Source of the DNA: Rhabdornis inornatus
Lineage: Eukaryota; Chordata; Aves; Passeriformes; Rhabdornithidae
DNA: 64,000 nucleotides
Reading direction: 5' to 3'
NCBI GenBank assembly: GCA_013397075.1
Contig: VWZS01007554.1
Span: forward strand, 1-64,000
Part shown: piece by piece, positions 42,201 to 54,200 of the stretch
How positions within the stretch are numbered: position 1 is the first letter of the stretch
Layout: each line of letters opens with the position of its first letter
Position numbers and translations under genes: made by a program
The notes under the pieces: model-generated
What the model was told of the DNA's origin: nothing
The model's database searches: none
Seen by the model: only the letters and a program-made list of their open reading frames with translations

Positions 42201-45200
42201 AGTGGAGAGACAAGAAAATTAAGGCCAAGAGTCAAATGGCTATCTGTGAGCTGTACTTAAAGTCTTGGTATGGCTGAGATCTGTAAGACAGGGGCCACAT
42301 ACCTCAAAGAGGTGAAGGCAGAGAATCCTCTGGAAGTGATTCAAAGGCAAGAAATTCAACCTTAGTGGTTCATTTTCTCCTGCAGCCAAACTGCTGATGA
42401 TATGCATATGGTGCAAGCACAACAGCTTGGCCACTTTCGTCTTATATGGAATTTAAAAATGATGAAGTTAGACAGCAGTTCAGCAGTTCTTTTGATATTC
42501 ACATGATGCTCAGGGTTAAAAACTAGTTGCTGTAGCATATTCATCTGAAAGGATTGTACATTAATTATGTATTAATCTGGTAAAACAGGATGTTCAATAA
42601 ACTTCAAGGAAGCTTTTAGGAAGCAACCACCTGTTGGTCCCACCTTACACTTGCAGGATCAGCATCATGGCTTTATTGGTCATCAAATCCTGGAAGCAAA
42701 AACAGCTTACAGAAAACAGCACTGAAAAAAATCTTCATAAATGTGATAGAAAGTAGAGGATGCACACCTAATTCCTTAAAAACTGAAACTGCATAAAGGT
42801 ACCTAGCCACAGAAATGCAGAGGATTATCTTTCCTCTAAACACCTACTAGGGCTAATAAAGAAATTTACTTCCTCATAGCAGTCAAAAAGCTGATATATA
42901 TAAATACTCATCTGCAGTACAGAGATTATTGGTTTAGATATTTGTAAGGTAAAAGAGAGAAACCACCCTAAAATATCTGATGATTTTTCTAGAGGCAAGC
43001 ATTTGTTCTGCTTTTGTTGTGAAAATATTTTCCAGGGCAAGTTGCTGATTTTGTGTCCTTTAATCTACCCTCTCCCTCTGATTTTAGTATGTTCTATATT
43101 TTAAACATAACATGTAGGTGATTTTAAGCTTTGGCAGAATCTATTGCTGTGAAAAACAGATAGACTCATTTACACTAGAACTAAGTTTTATCATTATCAT
43201 TAGGCATTTGACTGCTAAGGCATGTTGAAACTGGCTGCTTTTGAGTCACAATACATTGAATTAATTGTGTTCTTAATCCCTGGAATTTACCATCATTGCT
43301 TTTATAATGCTAAAAAAAATAATTAAAAAAAAGAAGGATAAAATTTTAAAAAAGGGCAGAAAGTGACCAAAACCTCCTTTGAGAAAAAAGATGCTTTAGA
43401 TGGAGATGAGTGCAGACATTCAGGCAAATATGAAATAAACGTTCTCAAAGAAATTCACAGCAGCTGAAAAAACTTCTGTGTGGCTGGATCAAAGCTGTGT
43501 GGATCATGAAGTTACTGCCTGTCACTGTTGCCATGGTGCCACTGTTGCCATGGTGCCAGCATCACCGGGTTGTCTTTTAAGGAACAGCTCGTATTTCAGA
43601 AGGGTTAAAGGGTTTTCTTCCTTCAGAAGAGCTGAGCAAAGTCCTCCTATAAGCAGTGTACACCTAAGTATGCTGTAATGCACAAACTCCTCATGTTGTC
43701 TGATGATTTCATAGACTGACTCTCCAGTGAAGTCTGTCAGGAGATGAAATCCCTCAGGGCATGTCTGCGCTTCGGTCAGGCTGAGGGTAACACAGCAGAT
43801 GTGCTCAAGTTAGCGTTAAGCTAATGGGGAGAATTGAGAGCAAAGCCTATTTTGCTTCCCCTTTTTCTCCAATCTATTTCACTTTGAATTGTTTCTTTCT
43901 CTTGTTTGGGCTCCTCAGCTTTTCAGGCAGGATCATGGTGTTGTTGTTTCTTTTGGGAAGAGCCATTATTTTAGTGGTTCAAGGTTAAAGCTTCATTACC
44001 TTTCCTTGGAAAAAGTTGTGTGGTTGATTGTCAGTGGATTTATTAGTGTGCTCCTTCAGGGCCTGCATTATCACCTGAAGCTCTTACATTAAGCAGCAAA
44101 TTTTGTCTTGCCTTTTAATTGGAAACAGACCCTCAGAACAAAGTTGAAAAGTCTCAGGCTTTGTTTCATTCTATTGATTAATACAACTAAATGAATATCT
44201 AGGGAGAGGAGACTTTAAAGGAGAGTTGGTCTGAGGAATTTTGCCTCAATTTGCTGTATCTTTTTTAACCAGAGATTGACCCTGGCATTGTAAAAATGGT
44301 TTGTGAAGAGCCTTTGAGCTTCTGATGATTTCACTGAAAGTTTTGTCATTGCAATAGGCAATACAATTGAAAGCTTCCAGGGAAGTTTTTATTTCTGTGG
44401 TAGATCATCCCCAGAGCTGACCTAAAATTAAACAGCAAATGCTACTTTGATTTTGGTCTGTTTCTGTGTGCAGGATTCATTCAGATGCTTAACTCTACTC
44501 GCAATGGAGGGCGTCTCCTGTGCACAGCATCTGCAGCTGTTAACTGTGCTTTGTTTTGTTTGATGACCACAGAAAAAAATAGGTTTTTTTCTACACGCTT
44601 GTATTTGTTTTTTCCCGGTCCTAGTTGCCAGTAACCCAGTCATACTTGACATTAGTTCTAGTCCCATCCTCTCTTTCTTGTGAGGGAGGATATGTACCAT
44701 GTTTGTCATCTTTAGCAGGGATTTTTTGCTGCCAAGTAATGGCAGATTTCCAGTGACAGTACCAGCCTCGCACAATCAGTGAGCTTACAGGTGGTCATTG
44801 GTGCCCCTCCTTGCTCATTGCTGACTTTCTGCAGTTTGAAACCTCACGGTGAACCCCATGCTTGATAAAAATCTCCCAAGTCTGGGTTATTTCAAAAAGA
44901 CTTGTCAGTACATGCTGGACCACTTCAGTCGGGGTTTGGACAGCAGAGATCCCAGTCCCTCAGTGTTCTTCCAGGTATTTGGCTGTCCCAGTCAACACCT
45001 TCACCTGTTTGTCTGGTTCTGTAGCTGCTGCATGTCTGTGAATGAAGTATTCTTGCTAAGGTGCAGAGAATTTACCCATCTGCAATGTTTGATTGTCTTA
45101 AATTTGGATGAAGGAAAGCAGAGGAGAGCAAGATGGAAATGGTTTGTAGATCACCTGAGATGGAAAATGTATGTAAACAAAGAAAAATGGTATTAAAAGC

Positions 45201-48200
45201 TTAGAAATTTTGTTTGTATTAATGAATTCAAAGGATAGCATTGAAATATTGGTTGTTCTTTTTTTTTTAATTCTGAAGATTTTGGGGTTTTTTGGACATA
45301 TTTCCATTCCTGGCATAACATTTTGTGTGCACATGTAACATATGCTTACTCTGAAGTAAACATAAGTACAAAAGAAATGTAACTCTGAAATCAAGAAATT
45401 ATTTCTCCCTCAAGAAAAAAGTGTGTGTTGTTATTGATGTTTGCCTGCTGTAATTTTTATCTTTTTGGTAGTACTGGATTATCTTGATGTAGCTGTTTTC
45501 AGTGGCACTAACAGTGATCCATTTCCCTGGTGATTTTTGATGATTATCTTAGCAGCTGGTTAAACCATGCAAAAGAGGGACAAAACAAATATTATGTCTA
45601 TAAAAATCTTGATATTACTTCAATTCCGACAGTAGAATGAAAACAAAGGTTATGTACATCAGAATCTTTTTCCCGATGTTTTGAGAAGATGACCTGATGG
45701 TAAATAGAATGATTTATTTTGAACAGTGAGTGAACTTGATGAGCTGTTTCAAAACACTCTCTTTGGAAAGAATACGCATTTCTGTAAGGACAGAGGTTTT
45801 GGCAGTTTGGGGAAGTGAAGTTACAAGGATTGGCTCTGCGTACACAAACTAAAGAAAACTTTTGTAAAGTATTCTGTGTTCACTTCACAGTGAGAACTAT
45901 GACGTATAACTTCTTAGCAGTTTAAAAGTTTCAGAAAAAACATAGTTTTATATGGAATGTACAAGTAAAGTTGTAATATTAACAAATCATGGTCATGTAG
46001 GACTAAATCCCCAACATATTTTTCCATTCCACATAGAAAGATTAAATCAGAATCTAAATTTTGAAAATGTCCTCATCTGTGTTCTTGGCTATATAAACAT
46101 GCTCCTGAACAACTCAGAAATGCTAGATGTTCAGCTTCTGCAGCCTGAAAATCTTTCTCTGAAGTGATTGTGAAGTCAGGGATGAAAGGGATCCATGATA
46201 GCTTGGTGAAGAATGACACATTTATCTGGCCAGTGATGTCTGATTTGAACCGATCGAGAGTGGACACTCCAGAGGTTGTGGTATAACCACAGCCTGGAGA
46301 AGGCAGGGCAGCAAAGAATGCAGAGTTCCACATTCCTCTATCTCCCAGGATCCAAATTTGTGTATTGCCAAGGACCAGGAGCTCTTAGGATGCCATCTCC
46401 TGTCTTTAAGCCACGTCAGACTTATCAGAGTTTTCTCACGTTATACATTCAAGAAAAACATTTAGCAGGGAAGCTGGCTCAAGAGTTATCTTCCCTGCTC
46501 TTAAGGTCTACAGCAAGAAATTCTCTAGTCTTTATTTTTTATTTTGTTATCTTAAACTAAATAAATCTCTTATCCTAAAAATAAATTCCATTTCCCCCCC
46601 GTATTTTCTTAAAACAACATTTATGAGACAAATTTTACTTTCTCTTTGGAAATTTTTTCTTATCTGGCCATAAAGTTATAGGGAGAAAGGAGGAAATAAT
46701 TCGTGTCACGAGTTGTGCAGTGGTCTCTCTATCAAAGTTCCTTGGGAACCCTTTAAAGCTGGTGGTAATTGTGCCTCCCTCCACTCGGGAATCACTAAAG
46801 CAGATTTAGAAAAAGCAGACGCATTGGAGCACATTTCTTCCTATGCCTACCTTTTTCCTGTGCAAAGGTGATTTTGTGTGCTGAATCTGTCTCTACTGTG
46901 CAACGAGTTCTTCCACACATTGGGATATTTCTCCTTCATGGATCTGTTACCCATCATTTCAATGATGCCATTGTTTTTCTAGTTGCCAGTAATTCAGCCT
47001 GGTAAGGGGCAAACTCTGGAGCTCTGAAATTGAATGAATCTCTTTGAATCCTGAAGTTGAGTGCTGTGTTGTCCTTGATAGGAGCTTGTTAAGTGTAAAT
47101 GGCAACGTAAGCAGTGTGTGGAATGTTTTATGGTACCTGAGCCTGTGTCTAGTTCCCAGAATAATGGGGACACCTTAAGAAATAGCTGGAATCAAGGCAA
47201 ATAGGTGTTCATAAATGCTCTTTTAAAACGGGTCTTGTTTTCACAGTACAATGGAATGACAATAAACTTAGACTGATTTATTTTAAGTAACAATCTTGAG
47301 GGGAGGTTGTTTTGTTTTGTTTTGATTTGATTTTTCATGCAAGGAAGGGTTTGAAATGATTTCTCAGGAAAAATTTCAGCTCATATGGAATGTTTTGTTA
47401 AGTTATGCCACGCTTGAATTTTTTTCCTAATCATGGGAAGCCGTGTCAGAATTTTGTAAGAAAATTTTAGAGTATGAATGTTTTTAAAGTAGCTTTCGTA
47501 ATACTGACTACTCACAGTTCCTTTAAAAGTAGGCAGAGTTCCATGGAGCTATTCATGTGTCCAGAATAGTTGGTGTTCAACCATCCAGCCTGCATCATTT
47601 GATAGAATTAGTGACTGTATATCAAAATCTTGGGGAGCTTTGTTAAAAATGGGCATATTATAGCTTATTAAAGTTTTCCTTTCCACCTCTTAGTTTTAAA
47701 GATTCAGCATCAAAATATATTTGGAAATCATTAACTTTAGTTTGCCCTTTAATTTGCTTTCTTTTGTCTTGGAAGCTCATTCCTTTTACTAAAGCATCTG
47801 CATGCCTAGGAGGACAACTGTGACCTTTAAAGTGAAGAAAGAGAGATGACTGCACTTAGCTTGTTGTGAATTTATTTTATTGGGTCTTTTTGGCTTTTTT
47901 TGGAGGCCATTCAGAACATCAGTGTAGGTGGGGTTTTTTTTCAAAGTAAATGTGCACTTTAAAACACTTCAGATAATACTGAAATGTACTTAAAGGAAAA
48001 TTACCTTCTCTCCTGGGTACCTAGGATTCAGATTCTTCCCCGGGAACAAATTACATTGTTAGCTTCTCTGAAAACTCCTTTTTCATTTTTAACCATATTC
48101 TTCTTTTAGATAAACCATCAAAGGTAGACATTTTAGCAACGTGTTTTCCTTTTGGTTTGTTTATGATTTGTTTTTTCTTTCCTTACACACACTTACTTCA

Positions 48201-51200
48201 TGCGCTCTTCCAACCCACATTTTGTTTGTCTTTGGCACTGAGAGACTCTTACATAATTTCTCAAAAATACAACAGTGTTCAGCTAGAATAGTCCAAAAGG
48301 CTCCAGTCTGCATTTTTGCAGAGGTTTGGGATGATCACAGTAGAATGGTGTATTGTTTCTGATAGGGCCTGTTTTCGGAGGTCTCTTGAATGCCTGTTTC
48401 TCTGCTCTTGGCCCCTTCTCAAGTTTCTAATAAACAGGACTCAACAAGGGAGTGGGTGACACAACTTTAGCTTGTGCCACTTCTCAAATACAGCACTTCA
48501 GTTTCTTTGAGGAGACGAGCTCAAGGAAAAGAATGCTCTGTACATACCAGAGCTGCCATCCTTTGTTAGTTTCTGTTTACATGGTCAGTAACTGGTATTG
48601 TATATTTTTATATAATAAGTTAGCATTGACCTAAAACAAGCTCAGTACAGTTAATTCCACAAGCATTCACACCAGAGTAAATGAGAAATGGTTCCTTGTA
48701 GGTCAGTGCATCTGCTGCACTGCTTGTAAGGGGAGAACCCAGACCACTAGAATAAGATGCAAATGAATTTTACAGCACTGTTTTTGAACTAATGGATATT
48801 CAGCCTCAAAGCTGTTTTTTAGGTAAAGTGCATGAAAAATTCAGCTCCTGACTAGTTAACTTTCACTGTTTGGAGTAGGTGTCAGCTCTCTTTGGCTGCA
48901 AATGACTATGAGACAGGCCACTGAAAGTGCACAGTTGCAATATGATCTTGAGTTTTGAAGCATAATTCTCTGTTTGTGACTTGTCCTTGTCCTCTGTCAG
49001 TCTCTTTTCGGTGTATATGTTAAGTTGTATGTTTGCTTACATGTGTAGATACATGGCTATAGGAGTAAATACATATCTTTGATTTTCCCTAGGAGTAGGA
49101 GCTCACTTTTTCTGTTGGCTTAGAGCTGTACAGCATTGCCTGTGTTGTACGTTGCTGTAGCTGGCAGTGTGGAAACACTTAAGTCGGATGAAGTTTGTAT
49201 CAGGAGGTGTGTCTGTGGTTGTATTGGTACCAGCAATTTGGTTGCTGAGCAGCGATGGAGTGGGTCTGCAGTCATGTGTTATCCTCCCTGGATCTTGATC
49301 CATCTCCTGCCTCATTTCCTCTGACAGCGGCCTGGGCTATAGGCACATGGAGAACAGTCATGGTGTGAGTTATGGTAATGTCTAGGAAGAAAAAAGCCAC
49401 CTGCACGCCTGAATCTCCCTAAGGTAGAAAACAACCCCAAAGAGGCCAGAGGAGGTACTCCTTGTGTAGTCCCCACTGAACACCTTTGCTTCTGTGCTAC
49501 TGCATGGTCTCACTGCTGCATCTAGATTGTTGTCCCCTCTCCACCTAACTCATAGAGGAGGCTGGAGAGAGGACACACAACCTTCTCGTCTTCACCTGCC
49601 ACTCCTGCATATGATCCTGCACTGATTGCACTCCAGTCAGATTCAGAGCCTGCCTTTTAAAATGTGGCTGTAACAAATGTACCAGGTATTGACTAACGCA
49701 CTCTTAGTCCAAGCTCTGCTGCACAGAATCCACTCTGAAATGGCATTTGCTTCACTACTGCACGTGTAGTAATGCTTTAACAAGTAATAGATTACAGAAT
49801 GAAGTTTCTGCTGTCTCCCCTGGGAGTCAACTAGGCAAACAATAATTAGAAAATCTTAGCTGATAATTGTTTAAATGTTTTGTTTCTTAATTTCATCTTT
49901 TTCCTTGGGCAATTTTGTATTAACCGAAATAGTTCCTTTCATTCCTCAGTGCTTGTGTTTCCCAAGTTTTTGTAAACTACTACCAAGTCTTCCTTTCCCA
50001 CAGGCATTGCTTATCCTAACTGTTGACTGAAAATCAATCCCCCCATCTAATGACTGTCACTGTTCTTTGAACTCTTTCCATTTTACATTATGCATCTGGC
50101 AGCAAAACATCCCAAACTGCACGCAGGCTGCAGATGTGGTAGCTCCGTGGCTGCTGAAGCAAGGATCTATTACAAACCATTGTACGTCAGGATCTAGCTG
50201 TTTCTGGGATCAGTACTTGGAAAGTATAAAGTCATTTGTCTCTAGTTTCTCTGCCCAGGACACCTGGGGGTAATGAGAGATTTGTAGCATAAACCAACTG
50301 AAGTTGTGTTGTTTTTCTTAACCCTATACCCTGTTAATTTTTGCTCGGTTTGTGTACACCTATAAATGCATTTCAAGCCCTCGTTCTCCTCAGAAATATA
50401 AGACTTTCCAAACCTGGGATCCAACTGATCTCTGCAGTCTGCTGTTTGCAAATAAAAGCCAGCAGGATTCTAGGCCAGGCCAGCTAGGATATGTGACAAG
50501 GAATCCCCTGCTCTGGCTCCCTTCCCTGCCTCTGCTGTGTCCTGGGTTCTGTCAGAATCAAAACTGAAGTGTGATATGTGACTATCACACTATCTTCTAC
50601 AACTAAAAGAAGAAGATATGACTGCAGACATGAAAATTAAATTTCAGCAAAAGTATTTTAGTTTTCATTTGTGATATCACAAGTTCACAAAGTGTTTTTT
50701 TTCCTTCTTTTCAATGTAACAGGTTATCACTGCTAGCTTATCGCCATTCTTCTTTGTCATGACTGCCAATGTACTAACAATTTCTTGGTAAGTGCCTACA
50801 TGACCTCTTTGCTTAAGAGTAAAGATGAATTTTCACACACTGCTTCATGTGGAAATACTTTAAAATGTCAAGTTCTATTGCTGTCAGTATTATTTTGAAT
50901 GTAAGGAGAACCAGGTGTACAATGATGGATGCAGTACAGCAATAGAAGAGTGTTTCTTCTGCCTCTGTGGGAGAACATGGACATTTTGGACATTAAGGCT
51001 CACCACAATTCACTTGGCGTGTTTAACAGTGAGGCAGATGGATCCAATAGGCAAAGAAATGAACCATTCAAAGCCATGCTGCAATTCAGTGGCAGAGCTG
51101 GAAGTAAAACACAGGCCTCAAGGTTTGTTGACAGCATCTTTTTAACCAAGAGGGTGCATTCAAGTTTCCCTAACATATTGTGCACTGTGAATGCATAAAA

Positions 51201-54200
51201 TTAAACTGGAGAAAAATAATGATAATAAACATTTTCCAAAGCTGTATCTGGATTTTGTAATGTGTGGCCACACATTACAAATCATCTAACCTGAATTTTT
51301 TAGGTAGTAATATAAAGGATTGGGGTGCAAACTCCTTTGGTCAAAGGCAGTGTTTTTGATCCATGTTTGTATATCACACAGTGAAAGGGAATCACAGAGC
51401 ATGGCTGATGCTCCTAGATGTTTCTGCCATGCAAATGACTTCTCAATATGGGGTTAGGCATGTGTCTGTGAGGACAGATTTGTTAATAGGAAATAAAAAT
51501 CTACTTACTTTTGAAAAGCTTTAAGCTTCCTTTTTTCCTCTTGATTCATGATTCATTCAGTTTGGTTGCCATCCTGAAGATTCAGCTCTGCACTGAATGG
51601 AATTAGCATATCCTTTCTTCAGGTGTGATAAGAGCCTTAGAGAAAGGAGAATCTCCATTTCAGACTGGCCTCATTTACTTATGTGTGAATATGCATTCCT
51701 ATCTGTATTTTGGGCACATGTAATCTCAAATGCTAAAGTAAGCTGTGCATTTTTTTTAGCTCTAGGAAATGCGTGCATGTTGGAGTGCATGTCAGAGACT
51801 TAACCAATATCAATGCACCTACAACACTCCTCGTCTAGGCCTCTAACTTGCTGCTCTTCACTATATTTTACCTGTGTTTGTGCAGGTCTGTCAGGTGTGT
51901 GCTGGAGGCAGGCTTTGATTATACATCTGTATTCACTGACGTGCACTAAAAATTAATGTGTACCTTTGTTAATGTGAGCACACAGACCCATATAGTTGCA
52001 CACATGCCACCTGCCCTATATGGATTGAAACTTCTATACATGATGAACACATCTGTATGTTTAAAAGAAAATTTGGGCCACTGTTACACTTTGATTGTCA
52101 TAATTTAAAAAGAAAACAATTTATTTTATTTTTTTATTTTTAAAATTTTAATTCTGTTAGTACTTGTGCATTGGCATGGGCGGTGCCTTGACTTATCAGC
52201 AAAGCTCTGGGAATAGTTTGTTGGATGATAGCAGCTGCAAAACACTCATGAGAACATTAATCACTGAGGATTTTAGTGCTGCTCCAGTGTGGTCATGGAG
52301 AATATCATATGTTAATTTTTGAAGTATGGGCAAGTGTAGTTAGCTGTCACCCCGCTATAAACAGAAGCTGGAGAATTTTCCAGCTGGGAAAATGAAGGTA
52401 AAAATCAAGGGCTGGCATTTAGGCATGGTTTTTGCTCTGCTTCATCTTGAAGATACAACAATGGTTTCCATTTGCCTAGTAATTTGGACTGCATAGGCAT
52501 GTGGATCCGATGATTTCAAATCCTTCAGAAAGAGATTCTTCTTCTCTGATGTAAGACATATGATATTAAAGAACAGCTCAGGTGCAGGCATCTTTTTACA
52601 GAGCAAGGCTGGGCAGTTAATTATCTTTTGTACACAATTGCCAGTCTAATTTTTGAAATGGTGTGTCAGAGATAGATATATTTTTTAATGTCTCTGTTAA
52701 AAATTTAGAAAGCAACACAGCTATAGAAACGGGAAAAAAATTTCTAAGGCTTTGCCAATTTTTGGTCTTCCATATGTAGTGTTTTGGGGTTTTTATTCTT
52801 TTAGGATAAAGAATATTTTACCCAACCTTAGCTTCCAAAGGAATGAATGCATAGGGTGTGTTTATAACTGGAAATTAAATCAGACAGGGGGTTAACCCTC
52901 TCCAGAAAAAAAACACTCAGAAGTTGTTACTGATTGCAGGTGACCAGACTCAGTGGTTTAGACCCGTTTTGAAAAGCCTGCAGCCCTTGCAGCCTTTTGC
53001 TCCCTGTCAGTAATTCCACACCAAAGCTATTTTGTCTCACCAGTGGAGGGTCACAGACTGTCTGCAGCACCTACTTTCCAGGGCTGTTTACTGTGTAATT
53101 GCAAGATGTCGTGCTGTTGTTATACAATATTTTTTTCCTCTCGTGAACAAGGGCAATTGTGTGGTTTTAAAACAGCTCACCAAAGCTAAGATTTAACTGA
53201 ATGTAATATTATTAGACCAAAGAGCCTTCAGCTTTACTTGTTTTTTTTTTCCAAGAAAAAAAAAAAGAGTACTCTTAGAAACGAAATGAACAGAAGTTTG
53301 TTTTGTTTATAAAGTTCAGTAAGGAGCTTTTCTGTTTCATAAGCTAATTAAGCCATGGGGCTAAGATGAAAGGTCAGTACACTTAGCTTTGCACTGTTAT
53401 AAAAGGAGAGAAGAGTCAGCATCCAAGCATATTCCTGTCAACTCTGAGAGATAACAGAAGACACTTGGGGATTATTAACTATTGCATTCAGTGAGTGGGT
53501 TGATAGTATATTTCAGTGAAGGTTTTTGTAAAACCATTCATCCTGACTGGGAGCCCTGCTCCTAGGCTGACTCTTGGAGAGCAGCCTTAGTGCCACAGCT
53601 GTGCTGTGAGCAGCACAGGAAAGAAGTGCTTGGGCCCATGTGCCTTTTTGGCTGGGGCAGCTCCTTTCACCTCACCAAGAGAGGCAAACACAGGAGTTTC
53701 TACTGGCCTCACTATGCCAATGGGATCACCCCAGGGCAAAAAAGTTTTCTCAGATTTCACCTTGTCCACAAAACCTAGGCTTTACATCTCCTCCTGATGT
53801 TGTCAAGTGGCAAATTTTCAGGACAGAACACAAACACAAATTGCAAGAGCCTTATTAGGCTAATAAGGTCCAAACTCTCTTGCCTTTCTTTCGTATTCTT
53901 GCTGGTGTTGGGGTCTGCAGCTATTCTTGTAACTAGGGGCAACCTTCTCCATTTAGATTCCTGTCTATACCACCACCCCTAAAACACAGGAAATGTAGTT
54001 TCTGTTGAGATAATTTAAATAAGATATTTTGGAATTCAGCATTTTTTTAGCAAGACAAATGAGACAATCACCTGGGTTACTGTCTCTAGGTTGGAATGTG
54101 TTTAGATAAAAGAATACCTTTTTGTATCAAGTAGGAGGACTTGCATGATGCTAAATTTGTGATGTACTTTGTTTACAGCCTTGTGATCGGTGGAGTTGGA

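Larger units (their letters stand above)
30723..50722 (+). other. TMEM241: Intron 13 (20,000 bp), the large intron
   Basis: GT-AG intron that accounts for over a third of the gene. It contains a ~1 kb sense CR1 fragment (31210-32240), a T/G-only tract (32719-32792), motif-rich sequence near 36.9-37.25 kb and a tandem 17-mer at 43523-43556. It also has a (TTTTG)n-like run at 47308-47332 and several A-runs. No nested gene was recognised on either strand. The longest frames inside it (39606-39974 on + and 35767-36105 on -) have no identifiable product. Confidence 0.85.
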
